Shown: positions 7,613 through 16,394 of the stretch, in pieces
How positions within the stretch are numbered: the first letter of the stretch is position 1
Layout: every line of letters starts with the position of its first letter
NCBI GenBank assembly: GCA_005223045.1
Contig: NJBM01000022.1
Location: 1-64,000, forward strand
Length of the DNA: 64,000 bases
DNA from: Planctomycetes bacterium B3_Pla
GTDB lineage: Bacteria; Planctomycetota; Phycisphaerae; Sedimentisphaerales; Anaerobacaceae
Reading direction: 5' to 3'
Translations under genes and position numbers: made by a program
Notes under the pieces: model-generated
The model's database searches: none
Seen by the model: only the letters and a program-made list of their open reading frames with translations
Told to the model about the DNA's origin: nothing

Positions 7613-10600
7613 CTAACGAATCTCTGATCCGCTGAAGGCCAGCACCTTGCCGCCGACAGTGGATATGAACAACTTGCCGTTAGCGGCGGCCATGCCGTCG
7701 AAGACCGGCGGGCTGTCGAGGTCGTGCCGCGCCAGTTCGCTTCCGTCCGCGGCTGAGAGCACGCACAGCAGACCGCCTCTCTTGCCCTCGAGCGTGGCGG
7801 CGGGTTCTTCGCTTGAAAAGATGTCCGGAGGGCCCGCCAAAAAGAGGTTATTGCCGGCAAGAACAATAGCGCGCGCAATGACAGGTTGTTGTTCTGTCCA
7901 GCGATATTTCTTGGTCTGCCTGGATGCAGCCGCACGTTTTCGCTTGGCGGCGGCATCGGCCGGTTGCCGATCACGTCCCGGCTTCTGACGCTCAGTGGCA
8001 AACGCCCGGTAATGAGTGAAACGCCGCTGGGCGTCCTGCTGCGGCTTGAAGTGAAAGACCGTCGCGCCGTCGATCCCCACGTGGGCGCCATGATGAATAT
8101 ACTGGCTTCGACCGAATCCGTAGATGGACTCGTCATCGAGCACGAGAAGCCGGCCCGCCGGAACCTGATTTCCCGTACGAGGCCAGCCGCCGTAATTGCT
8201 CCCCATCGACGTGCCGACCTGCCAGTAGGTTCGATGCCACCATGAATCCTCAAGAAAGCCCGCTGAGCTGAACAAGTGCGGCACGTCGGGATTCTGCGGC
8301 CGGCCCTCCAAATCAAAACGGTTGTGCCGCATGTAGATCGACTGTCCGTCACACGAGAGGACATCCGGCAGCGCCCCCGGCATGTTCGTGCCGCGCACCG
8401 TGCCCTTGCGCTGATAACCAGTCTCGGGATCGCGGTGGTCGATGATTGTCTCTGACAGCAATTGGCCTGTTTTTGCGTTCAGCCTGCACAGTCTGATACT
8501 GCCGTCAAGATAGGACGATCTGCCGGCGGCGCAGTAAGCTGTGCCGTTATGTACCAGCACACTTCCCGGCACGGGCCAGGCCGATTCGAGCTGGCCATAC
8601 GCGACTATTCGCCGATCCTCAGGCGCAGCGCGGAATCGCCAGGCCAGCGCTCCGTTAGAGGCGCGCAGGCAGTAAGCATACCCGTCGCTGCAACCGAACA
8701 GCGCCCGGCCCCGCCAGATCGTCGGCGGCGAATCGATGCGACCGCCGGCCGTATAGCTCCATATCTTTCGGCCGGTCTCGGTATCCAGTGCGTGAACCGT
8801 GTGGGCGTCGATTTGCACAACGAACAACTTGTCCCTCGCCACGACCACACTGCTGAGCCGCCTGCCCAACTGCGTGTTCCACGCCGGCTTCAGCGCCGAA
8901 CCAACCGTTGCAGGCGTGTAGCCGCTGCGAGCGTTGTCGTGCCGATAGGTGGGCCAATCATTGGGATTTTCGATTTGCGAATTACGATTTTCGATTTGGT
9001 TGTACGCGGGGCCTTTCTCCAGGCGAGCTTGAGACTTACCCATTTCCCGAGATGGTGACTCCGGCTTCGGCGCCAGGCAGTTGAAGCCGGGAATCTTTGC
9101 CGTGATAAAGCACGCGCACGGATTCGTCGCGGCGTACAACAGACCGTTGCATGGAATGACGCCGTACTGACAGGCGCCGCGCACCCAATGGTTGGGGATG
9201 GGCTTGCCTGTATCCAGCTCGATGAACTCGACGCCCGAGCGGCCGAGAACGAGATATTCGTTGGTTGCTTTGTTCCGGTAGCAGCGATGATGACCCATGC
9301 CGGCGGCGAAGAACTCCTTGTCCACAGGTCGCCTGCGCTTGATCTCGCCCGTCACAGGATCGCGGCCTTCGGTGATCCCCGGATCGCTCGCCTTGACCAG
9401 GCTCCCGGTCCATACCAGACCATCGGCAACTAAGACATCGGCCGGCGCGTTGTAGCATTCGCGCGATGCGCAGCTCCAGAGCCGCTCGCCGTCTTTGACC
9501 GAGAACGCGATCAGCTCGCCCACCGGCGCCTGGCCTCCCCTGCTGCTGACTATCCACTCGACCTTCCGCTGATCGTCGGTGTCCAGTGTCTTTTTCTCCG
9601 CGACGGCGCGGTCGGCTGAGAGTACGACGTCGCCGTACACAACCAGCGTCGGCGCCGACCACGTCTGCCGGCTGCGACTCGTTGAACGTTCGGCGCGCCA
9701 GACATTGTCGCCGGATCGTGCATCCATGCAGAACACCTCGTCTGCGTTCTGGAAGAACACGCGACCCTTGCTCACAGCTAACGTAGTAGGCATCAATTCG
9801 GTCGTCTCGGAGTCCGACTTGCTCCACAGCACCCTACCGGTCTCGGCGTCGAGCACCACGATGCGTTTGTCCGGCGGATTCTCAACATACCCCGGACGCT
9901 GCGAACGCACCTGTGTAAAGCCGGGGCGTTGCCGGTCGGTCGATTCGTTCTGTGCCATGACCTCACCGGCGACAACGAACAGCGTGCCCTCGCAATACAC
10001 GACCTCCAGAGTGCCTTCGGTCTGCTCATAAGTCTTGACGGTCTTGCCCGTGGCCGCATTCATAGCGACGAGAGGCCCGTCGATGCCGAGTGTCACATAG
10101 ACTCGGCTGCCCACGGCGACCAGCCTTCTGGACAGATCGCTCGGACCCGTGCGAAAACCGCGCAGATGCCATTGCCATTTCGGAATCCGGCGTTTCCACA
10201 GAAGCACGCCGTTAAAGGCGTCGCGCGCCACGAGATGCCAGTCAGGTTCCAATATCACCAGAGCCATCGGCGCCTCGTCAACGATGTAGAAAATACGCCC
10301 GCCCGCCGAGACGGCGCCGCTGACGCTGGACAAATGATCGTGACTTCTAGCCCATTGCGGCCCGACCACCCACTGAATCTGATGCGGCGGCCCGACTATC
10401 GAGTCGCTTGAGACTGCGTTATTGGTCGCATCGTACATGGAGTGCGTCCACTCGTCGATCTGCTCCGGGCGCGGCTTGACCGTCTTTTCCCATTCGCCGC
10501 CGGTCTTGATGTACGCCGTACCGCCCGGCGCAAGAACGCGCATGACTTCATCCATAGGTACGCCGCCGAGGTCCTCGGAAACGACGAGGTTCACGAGATT

Positions 10601-10921
10601 GTTGGTAAAGGGGAGACTGTCGCCCGTGAGTTGATCGACCGAGACCGGGCCGTACGTTCCGGCCGATTGAATGTACTTCCGAGCCAATTCGACCCGGGTG
10701 CTGTCGCGGTCCAAACCGTGAACGAGATAGCTGTCGTTTGTTCGCAGCGCTGCAGTAAGCCTGCCATTGCCGCTGCCGATGTGGACGATCAGCCCGCCGG
10801 TCACGTTGCACGTCTTCAGAATATCCTCAGCCTGCCGGCTCGGCGTCAACGGCTGAGCCAACGCAGACGAAATGCAAAGATTAAAGATCAAAAAGCAAAA
10901 ATAAGGAATTCGTCGCCGCAT
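7613..10921 (-). CDS. Methyltransferase-like / PQQ beta-propeller fusion, secreted
   Basis: 1102 residues from the ATG ending at 10921, preceded by GTGGAG and giving a clean signal peptide (MRRRIPYFCFLIFNLCISSALA); in-frame sequence continues upstream but lacks a signal. Residues about 30-160 form a class I methyltransferase-like fold ('GGLIVHIGSGNGRLTAAL', 'VHGLDRDSTRVELA', 'LVVSEDLGGVPMDEVMRVL'). The rest is PQQ-type propeller blades ('GRVLWSKSDS', 'GRKIWSYTAGGRIDSPP', 'CVLSAADGSELAR'). A linker near the middle reads 'NQIENRNSQIENPND', a low-complexity insertion in DNA of the ATTTTCGATTTGCGA type. The fusion is one I recall from planctomycetes; role unknown. Both the signal peptide and exported-type blades place it outside the cytoplasm. 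Confidence 0.8.
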   Translation of the reverse strand: MRRRIPYFCFLIFNLCISSALAQPLTPSRQAEDILKTCNVTGGLIVHIGSGNGRLTAALRTNDSYLVHGLDRDSTRVELARKYIQSAGTYGPVSVDQLTGDSLPFTNNLVNLVVSEDLGGVPMDEVMRVLAPGGTAYIKTGGEWEKTVKPRPEQIDEWTHSMYDATNNAVSSDSIVGPPHQIQWVVGPQWARSHDHLSSVSGAVSAGGRIFYIVDEAPMALVILEPDWHLVARDAFNGVLLWKRRIPKWQWHLRGFRTGPSDLSRRLVAVGSRVYVTLGIDGPLVAMNAATGKTVKTYEQTEGTLEVVYCEGTLFVVAGEVMAQNESTDRQRPGFTQVRSQRPGYVENPPDKRIVVLDAETGRVLWSKSDSETTELMPTTLAVSKGRVFFQNADEVFCMDARSGDNVWRAERSTSRSRQTWSAPTLVVYGDVVLSADRAVAEKKTLDTDDQRKVEWIVSSRGGQAPVGELIAFSVKDGERLWSCASRECYNAPADVLVADGLVWTGSLVKASDPGITEGRDPVTGEIKRRRPVDKEFFAAGMGHHRCYRNKATNEYLVLGRSGVEFIELDTGKPIPNHWVRGACQYGVIPCNGLLYAATNPCACFITAKIPGFNCLAPKPESPSREMGKSQARLEKGPAYNQIENRNSQIENPNDWPTYRHDNARSGYTPATVGSALKPAWNTQLGRRLSSVVVARDKLFVVQIDAHTVHALDTETGRKIWSYTAGGRIDSPPTIWRGRALFGCSDGYAYCLRASNGALAWRFRAAPEDRRIVAYGQLESAWPVPGSVLVHNGTAYCAAGRSSYLDGSIRLCRLNAKTGQLLSETIIDHRDPETGYQRKGTVRGTNMPGALPDVLSCDGQSIYMRHNRFDLEGRPQNPDVPHLFSSAGFLEDSWWHRTYWQVGTSMGSNYGGWPRTGNQVPAGRLLVLDDESIYGFGRSQYIHHGAHVGIDGATVFHFKPQQDAQRRFTHYRAFATERQKPGRDRQPADAAAKRKRAAASRQTKKYRWTEQQPVIARAIVLAGNNLFLAGPPDIFSSEEPAATLEGKRGGLLCVLSAADGSELARHDLDSPPVFDGMAAANGKLFISTVGGKVLAFSGSEIR

Positions 10922-11093
10922 AGCGGCGACTCCACAATTTTTATTTTTTATCTTTGATTTTTGATATGTTTTTAGTGCCGTAATTGCCGTGAATCTGTTG
11001 TTTCGGTTTTGCATGATCATGTACCCCGGTTGAGAAATTAAATTTCAAGTAGTTGATTCGGCGGGCCAAGGCCCACCCTACACACTATACAAC

Positions 11094-11205
11094 TACGCCC
11101 TGAGACACTCAGCCTCATTATATCCGATTCCGGCCGGTAGTCTAACGAATCTCCCCTCCGCTGAGGCGCAATACCTCACCGCCGACGGTTGCCATATACG
11201 ACCTG
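11094..11205 (-). pseudogene. Second remnant of a PQQ-propeller gene 3' end
   Basis: On the minus strand this reads '...YMATVGGEVLRLSGGEIR-stop', homologous but not identical to the end of the 7613-10921 protein ('ISTVGGKVLAFSGSEIR'). The flanking 'acgccctgagaca' also occurs beside the 6704-6767 remnant. It is probably the leftover of a tandem paralogue. The whole stretch 10922-11318 otherwise contains only a half palindrome (11060-11081, GGCGGGCCAAGGCCCACC) and no gene. Confidence 0.65.
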
Positions 11206-11318
11206 ATCCCTGTCAGCGCATTTCCGGGGCACGACGCAACCTGTTTAGGGTCTCGTTCATCGATATCGATCGACGTCAAGAATCTACAGTGCTATGAGGA
11301 GTAATGTTGTTAGAGTGC

Positions 11319-12062
11319 CTAAGTGCTATGTTTTCTATGCCTGAATACACCCCACTGGTGACCTCTTTTGCCCGGCTCGTCCAGTGCCTTGTTCCCGGTC
11401 ACTTGCAGGTGCTCGGGCTCCCGCCACACGCAGATGTTAGCGGCTATCTGCTCGTCCATAGCAATGTTGCTGCCTTCACACTCAACCACATAAGACGGAT
11501 ATCTCTGGTGCAGCGTAACGGTTACACCCGGCCTTACACACAGACTGTCTATTCTGTGAAGCTGCTGATCGCTCTTGCAATTGATATAGGCAACTCGTGC
11601 GGATTGCCCCACATCCAATTCGATCAACGGCACAACGGAACTCTGCGCTACCCGGCAGGATTCCTGGCAGCATCGGCCTTCGGGTATCGGCGATCCGTGT
11701 GGACAAGTCTTTGGATGGCCAAGCAAAATACAGATGCTGTCAACCAGTTCGGGTGTGACTATATGCTCGAATTCACAGGCGCCGGATTCGAAGTCGCCGC
11801 CGAGGACATCGTAAAGTAGTCTTTCGGCGAGTCTGTGGGCGCGGATCAACTGCCGGGCATAGTCTGTGCCCTTTTCCGTAAGAGCAATCGTATCGCTGTC
11901 TCGGTTCAGCAGGATCATGTCTTCGGACAATAATGCGTCGATTATCACGGCGTCATAGTCCTCGTTCATCGTGCTTTTCAGAGTCGCCATGGAATCTTCG
12001 CCGCTCTCCTTCATGTAATAGAGCCGCTCAATATGTTCGTCTTTTTCTCTCTTGCGGTTCAT
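11319..12062 (-). CDS. DtxR-family metalloregulator with C-terminal FeoA domain
   Basis: 247 residues; the ATG follows AAAGGACACC. The N-terminus is a winged helix (DEHIERLYYMKESGED...ITALTEKG-like wing), then the dimerisation/metal-binding region with 'RAHRLAERLLYDVLGG', 'CEFEHIVTPELVDSICILLGHP' and 'CPHGSPIPEGRCC'. Residues about 145-225 form an FeoA/SH3-like domain. Such proteins sense Fe2+ or Mn2+ and repress uptake genes. It lies 9 bases after feoB and closes the magnetosome block, so it probably autoregulates this operon in response to iron; the shared FeoA domain may also serve FeoB. The last about 25 residues are unassigned. Confidence 0.85.
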   Translation of the reverse strand: MNRKREKDEHIERLYYMKESGEDSMATLKSTMNEDYDAVIIDALLSEDMILLNRDSDTIALTEKGTDYARQLIRAHRLAERLLYDVLGGDFESGACEFEHIVTPELVDSICILLGHPKTCPHGSPIPEGRCCQESCRVAQSSVVPLIELDVGQSARVAYINCKSDQQLHRIDSLCVRPGVTVTLHQRYPSYVVECEGSNIAMDEQIAANICVWREPEHLQVTGNKALDEPGKRGHQWGVFRHRKHST

Positions 12063-12071
12063 GGTGTCCTT

Positions 12072-14132
12072 TCACCGTCCTAAAAATAGAATCAATCCCC
12101 AGTTCAGAATACCCGCTATCAGAAACGCACTGGCATTTATGCAAAGCGCCATGACGATGGCGCGCTTTGTGCCGAGCTCTTTGGTCATCGCCATGATGTT
12201 CGCAAAGCAGGGAACAAACATTGTAGTAATAGTCACGGAAACGATACACTGTATATAATTAAGCTGTCCCTTTTCTATAAGTGCAATAATCATCCCGGCG
12301 GCGGCTTCGTGTCTGGCCATGCACAAAATAAGAGCATCAACCATCTGCACCGGAAGGCCCAGCCAGCCGTTCATCACAGGTTTGAGCACATTCTTTATTA
12401 CATCAAGTGCTCCCGTCTTGTCAATAAGAAACAGAATGACTGCCGCGTACAAAAATACAGGCACTGCTTCCTTGATAAACCACCAAAGCCTGTAATAAGT
12501 TTTCACAATCACCGCCTTCGGATTGGGAAGCCGTATCGCGGGCAGTTCCTGCAGGAAGTCGCTCTGCTCCTCTTTCTTCAGTATCTTGTTCAAAACCACT
12601 CCTGCGACGATTTCCACAAGCGCCAGTACGGCAAAAGCTATCATAAATGCCTTCGCCCCCATTCTGCCGAGTATGCTCATATTCAGCGCCATCTGGGCGG
12701 CGCAGGGGATGGCAAATGCGATCAGGTAGATCGCGATGTATCTTTCTCTCGCGGATCGCAGGCTTTTCGTTGCCAATGTGGCCATGGTTTTGCAGCCAAA
12801 GCCCAGCACTAAAGGCATTATGGCGCTGCCGCTGAGGCCGAGCTTATCGAAGATCCTTCTGGTCAAAACACACAAGTTGGGTATATAGCCGATGTCCTCG
12901 AGAATATTGAAGGCAAGGAAAAATACAGACAATATCGGCATGATTGTGAGGAAAGCATTCGCCAGGCCTAACGACAGGATGCCGTAATCGCCTATCAAAA
13001 ACTCTTTCAGCCAGGTAATGGTCACAAGAGAGTTAATCCCGCTTTCCACGGGAACCCACAGAGTCTGGTTCATCCACCCTGCGATCACATTGGCCACGTT
13101 GACGACAAGCAGGTACATTATGAGGATCACCATAAGCAGAATCGGGATTCCGAACACCGGATGCCGGCTCAATCGACCGAAAGCCTCGGTTAACTCGCTC
13201 GGGGCGATCTTCTGCTTTCTAATTGTATTCTCAATTATCTGGTCTGCCCATTTGCTTCGCCTCTTGTTTAAGATGTGACCGAAGTGCCCGCTGAATTGCT
13301 GCTTGACCTTATTTACCTGTTCGGCCAACTGAGCGATTGTTTCTTCGCCGTGTTCTCTGGCCAGGTAATCCATAAGGAACGGATCGTTGAGCATAAGAAG
13401 GGTGGCTGTCCTGCGTTTGAATTTCGCGTCAGCCGGCAGGAGGAATTCGATCCTCGCGATGCAATCCTCTATGGTGGCGCCATATCGCAGATCGGATTTA
13501 CTCTTGCTCGCCTTGCTTATAGTGGCTTTGAGATCTCCGGTGCCCAGGCCGTTGACGGCGATAGACTCGATAACGGGAACGCCAAGAGCCTGCGACAGAC
13601 CGGGCGAGTCTATCCATACGCCTTTCCTGGCCGTTTCATCTATGGCGTTGAGCGATATCAGCATAGGTATTCCCAGATCGAGCAGGTCGGCACTGAGAGT
13701 CAATGATTGTTTCAACTGATTGGCGTCAATGCACTGGATGATAATGTCTGGTGTTTCCTTGAATATCATGTCGCGCACTATGAGCTCTTCTTCGGAGTGG
13801 ACACAAAGACAATGCAGGCCTGGCGTGTCGATCACTTCGTAAGATTCGCCGTCAATCCGGCAGGTGGCCGTTGCCATCTCAACGGTAGTGAGCGGATAGT
13901 TGGCAACCAATACATACTTGCCCGTCAGATTATTGAAGATCTGGCTCTTGCCGGTGTTTGGCAGGCCCACAATGGCAATCTTCTTGACCGAGCCGGATTT
14001 GCTCGGACTATCTTTGTGCAACTTCTGTTCGCTCATTTTGGGTGTTTGCTCTATTCTGGCGAAAACGGGTTTGTCGCCTGGTGAACCTGCGGCAATAACT
14101 TCAGCATTAGGAGCTTTCTTGTCTGATGTCAT
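12072..14132 (-). CDS. feoB: FeoB ferrous iron transporter
   Basis: 686 residues. An unusual hydrophilic extension (about 50 residues) precedes the G-protein domain: G1 'GLPNTGKS', G3 'DTPG', G4 'NAID'. The helical guanine-dissociation-inhibitor-like region and two Gate/core membrane halves follow ('HPVFGIPILLMVILIMYLL', 'SILGRMGAKAFMIAFAVLAL', 'ILCMARHEAAAGMIIALIEKG'). It imports Fe2+ across the inner membrane. No separate FeoA gene is adjacent; the FeoA domain is fused to the DtxR regulator 9 bases downstream. FeoB genes are a usual component of magnetosome islands because magnetite needs large iron influx. Family assignment is secure. Confidence 0.93.
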   Translation of the reverse strand: MTSDKKAPNAEVIAAGSPGDKPVFARIEQTPKMSEQKLHKDSPSKSGSVKKIAIVGLPNTGKSQIFNNLTGKYVLVANYPLTTVEMATATCRIDGESYEVIDTPGLHCLCVHSEEELIVRDMIFKETPDIIIQCIDANQLKQSLTLSADLLDLGIPMLISLNAIDETARKGVWIDSPGLSQALGVPVIESIAVNGLGTGDLKATISKASKSKSDLRYGATIEDCIARIEFLLPADAKFKRRTATLLMLNDPFLMDYLAREHGEETIAQLAEQVNKVKQQFSGHFGHILNKRRSKWADQIIENTIRKQKIAPSELTEAFGRLSRHPVFGIPILLMVILIMYLLVVNVANVIAGWMNQTLWVPVESGINSLVTITWLKEFLIGDYGILSLGLANAFLTIMPILSVFFLAFNILEDIGYIPNLCVLTRRIFDKLGLSGSAIMPLVLGFGCKTMATLATKSLRSARERYIAIYLIAFAIPCAAQMALNMSILGRMGAKAFMIAFAVLALVEIVAGVVLNKILKKEEQSDFLQELPAIRLPNPKAVIVKTYYRLWWFIKEAVPVFLYAAVILFLIDKTGALDVIKNVLKPVMNGWLGLPVQMVDALILCMARHEAAAGMIIALIEKGQLNYIQCIVSVTITTMFVPCFANIMAMTKELGTKRAIVMALCINASAFLIAGILNWGLILFLGR

Positions 14133-14208
14133 CCTCGTCCCCTACCTGAGCCGTCTCCAATTATCCCTTTGATCGCACACATCCCCAGCCTCAAAACACT
14201 GCTGCGCA

Positions 14209-14358
14209 TCAGCGGGGCTTGGGCGCAACTTTGTTGTTTTCTGCATCCGGTGTCCCTTTTGATTCCTGTGTTTGCTTTTTTCGCCTGGCAATCTTTGCCA
14301 GCGTCACAACCGTTACGACTTTTGCCACTCCCAACGAAATAAGTAGTTCAAGGGCCAT
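14209..14358 (-). CDS. Small single-span membrane protein between chrA and feoB
   Basis: A 49-residue frame (MALELLISLGVAKVVTVVTLAKIARRKKQTQ...KPR): one hydrophobic helix, a positively charged stop-transfer segment and a polar tail. It fits the pattern of other small membrane genes in this block and fills an otherwise empty 280-base gap, on the same strand and in line with its neighbours. The ribosome site is weak (GGATGG). I do not recognise a family. Real but unproven. Confidence 0.45.
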   Translation of the reverse strand: MALELLISLGVAKVVTVVTLAKIARRKKQTQESKGTPDAENNKVAPKPR

Positions 14359-14417
14359 AAATATACCATCCAATCCACTGGTTTAAATCGTCATTTTCTC
14401 GGACATAGAACCGTTCT

Positions 14418-14942
14418 TCAGCCTCCCCATGCTAATCCCACAATTCCTGCGCCAAGTAGAATCCAGATTGGATTGACGTTATACTTGAACAAACAGACAA
14501 TAGTGGTGGCGACGATGAGAATTGTCTTGAGATCGATAACAGAACTTCTGCCGATGCTTACGCCGGCGTCGAACACCAGGCCGATGACCGCAACGCGTGC
14601 GCCGCGAAGAAAGTTTGCCAGGATCCTGTTCTCGCGAAACTTCTTTATCGCCGCCGTAGCGAGGCAGATCATCACAAATGACGGCAAAATCACACTTGCG
14701 GTCGCGACTATCGCGCCGAGAATACCACAGGCCTTGTATCCTATGAATGTAGCGGAAATTATGACCGGCCCCGGCGTGACCTGGCCCAGTGTGATCGCGT
14801 CAATGAATTCGGCCTTTGTCAGCCAGCCGTAATTGTTGACTACCTCGGTTTCCACCATTGGAATTATGACGACGCCGCCGCCGAAACTAACGGTTCCGAT
14901 CTTCAAGAATACCCATGATAGTCGAAATAGTGTACTTGTCAT
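14418..14942 (-). CDS. chrA: ChrA-type chromate transporter, half-size (second subunit)
   Basis: 174 residues, all membrane, a short-chain CHR protein: 'WVFLKIGTVSFGGGVVIIPMVE', 'WLTKAEFIDAITLGQVTPGPVIISATFIGYK', then hydrophobic helices. The 'FGGG...P' and 'LGQVTPGPV' motifs are the CHR signature. It starts 6 bases after the other half-size CHR gene, so the two probably make a heterodimer. CHR proteins are anion transporters or efflux pumps; whether chromate, sulfate or another anion is moved is unknown. Its place inside an iron-biomineralisation block is unusual. Confidence 0.85.
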   Translation of the reverse strand: MTSTLFRLSWVFLKIGTVSFGGGVVIIPMVETEVVNNYGWLTKAEFIDAITLGQVTPGPVIISATFIGYKACGILGAIVATASVILPSFVMICLATAAIKKFRENRILANFLRGARVAVIGLVFDAGVSIGRSSVIDLKTILIVATTIVCLFKYNVNPIWILLGAGIVGLAWGG

Positions 14943-14948
14943 TTTTTG

Positions 14949-15740
14949 CTATAGTTTCTTGGGCTCATCGTGATAGATGACGGTGCCCACTAATCCACAG
15001 AGACCCACTATCAGAACGATGTCCAGATTGAAAATTAACGCCGAGGCAAACGCCCAGATCAGAACACACAACTCGCGGTAGTCTTTCATTTCCGTTTTGG
15101 TGAGTTTCAATCCCACGGACACTATCAGCCCGGTGACTGCGGCGCCCAGGCACTTGAAAACATCCGCCACTTTGGGTGTGATGCGGTACTTGTCGTAAAG
15201 AATCACGAGAACGAGCATTAGGATAAACGAAGGCAGTATAAAGGCCACCGTCGAAATCAGCGCTCCTCGCCATTTCTTGAGCTTATAACCCGTATAAGTA
15301 ACGATATCCATAGTTACCGGTCCTGGCAAGACATCACCCAGCACCGCACCTTCCAGAAAGTCCTTGTCGGTCAGGATTTTTCTTTCAGTCACCAATTCAT
15401 TCTCCAGCAGGGTGAAAACCGCCATTGGTCCGCCGAAACCAAAACATCCGATCTTGAAGAACATGAACCAGTCTTTGAATTTTCCGATAAGAAGGCCCTT
15501 GCCCTTCCTGGTCTTCTGAGATTTTATGTATTTCTTCTTGTACAACACGGCCAGCGACTTTTTCAGTTCCCTTGCCCTGTCTTTGTCACCGGCTTCGAGA
15601 TACAACTTCCACGCCCGTTGCCAGAGTTCAGCCGCGCGTTTGATGCTCGCGGCGTCACTAACGTTGGAAGAGCCCACGAAAGAGTGCAGACCCTGAAGAT
15701 ATAATCGCTCGGCTCGTTCTCTCAGTTTTCGCTTTTCCAT
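14949..15740 (-). CDS. chrA: ChrA-type transporter half with an N-terminal helical extension
   Basis: 263 residues. The CHR domain spans about 85-255 ('FFKIGCFGFGGPMAVFTLLE', 'DFLEGAVLGDVLPGPVTMDI'). The preceding about 85 residues are a soluble, charged helical region ('RAAELWQRAWKLYLEAGDKD', 'ARELKKSLAVLYKKKYI') that looks like a TPR-like helical hairpin, not normal in CHR proteins. Overlapping context: one base separates it from the upstream PDZ gene stop and six bases from the next CHR half. The extension could be a docking module to the magnetosome assembly, which is speculation. Confidence 0.8.
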   Translation of the reverse strand: MEKRKLRERAERLYLQGLHSFVGSSNVSDAASIKRAAELWQRAWKLYLEAGDKDRARELKKSLAVLYKKKYIKSQKTRKGKGLLIGKFKDWFMFFKIGCFGFGGPMAVFTLLENELVTERKILTDKDFLEGAVLGDVLPGPVTMDIVTYTGYKLKKWRGALISTVAFILPSFILMLVLVILYDKYRITPKVADVFKCLGAAVTGLIVSVGLKLTKTEMKDYRELCVLIWAFASALIFNLDIVLIVGLCGLVGTVIYHDEPKKL

Positions 15741-15741
15741 A

Positions 15742-16386
15742 TCAGCCTTGCGTTCTTGGTATTGTTACGCCTTCCATTTCACCTTCGCCTACCATGACGA
15801 CACAGCTTGTTTTCTGTCCGTTTCTCATGACCTGTATTTTCACATTCGCTTCGGGTCGTGCCCGGGCAACCGTTGACGTGAACTGCCTGACGTTCTTAAT
15901 GCTTCTGCCGTTAAATCGCACAATCCTATCGCCGACGCGTAAGCCCGCTTTTTCTGCATTGCCGGCGCCATATACAGAGGAAATGATCACGCTGTTTTTG
16001 CCTTGCGAGGCTCCCACCTCCATGGCTAATTCCCGAATCAACACCTTCTTAACAGGTAAGCCTGCCGGGCTTGACAGCTTGCCCCAGCTTGGGCTGTAAA
16101 TCGGACATTGAGGTACATTGCATTTTCCATTGCTGTCGATAAACCCGGTACAGTAGGGGCAGAGGCTCAGCGCCACGTTCTGGAATTGACCTACTTGTTG
16201 ATACGGCCCGCCGGCGCCCGGATAAACCGGATCCGGCGCCAGAGCCGTTACGATCGCATAGATGATACTTCCAAACACAAAGATCGCTATTATCCAAAGC
16301 CAGTTCATGGCTTTTTCCACAAAACAGCCCGCCTGCGATATCGTTTCGCCGGAGTCCGCACCATAATTCTTATTTGAGCGATACAT
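15742..16386 (-). CDS. Membrane-anchored PDZ protein with Cys cluster (MamP/MamE-like)
   Basis: 214 residues. One transmembrane helix (about 27-50, 'MNWLWIIAIFVFGSIIYAIV'), a proline-rich linker, a Cys cluster 'CPYCTGFIDSNGKCNVPQC' (about 75-95), and a PDZ domain (about 115-205, 'IISSVYGAGNAEKAGLRVGD'). No CXXCH heme motif is present, unlike MamP. The Cys cluster sits where magnetosome proteins would carry heme or where the MamE-like protein at 25936-28002 carries its own Cys block, so it may be a metal-binding or disulfide module. It is in the middle of the magnetosome operon and is likely a periplasm/vesicle-lumen scaffold. Exact counterpart not recognised. Confidence 0.7.
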   Translation of the reverse strand: MYRSNKNYGADSGETISQAGCFVEKAMNWLWIIAIFVFGSIIYAIVTALAPDPVYPGAGGPYQQVGQFQNVALSLCPYCTGFIDSNGKCNVPQCPIYSPSWGKLSSPAGLPVKKVLIRELAMEVGASQGKNSVIISSVYGAGNAEKAGLRVGDRIVRFNGRSIKNVRQFTSTVARARPEANVKIQVMRNGQKTSCVVMVGEGEMEGVTIPRTQG

Positions 16387-16394
16387 GTACGGGT

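Noticed and set aside
15742..16386. Magnetochrome hemes in the PDZ protein
   Set aside because: The Cys pairs are CPYC and C.....C without the following His; no CXXCH is present.
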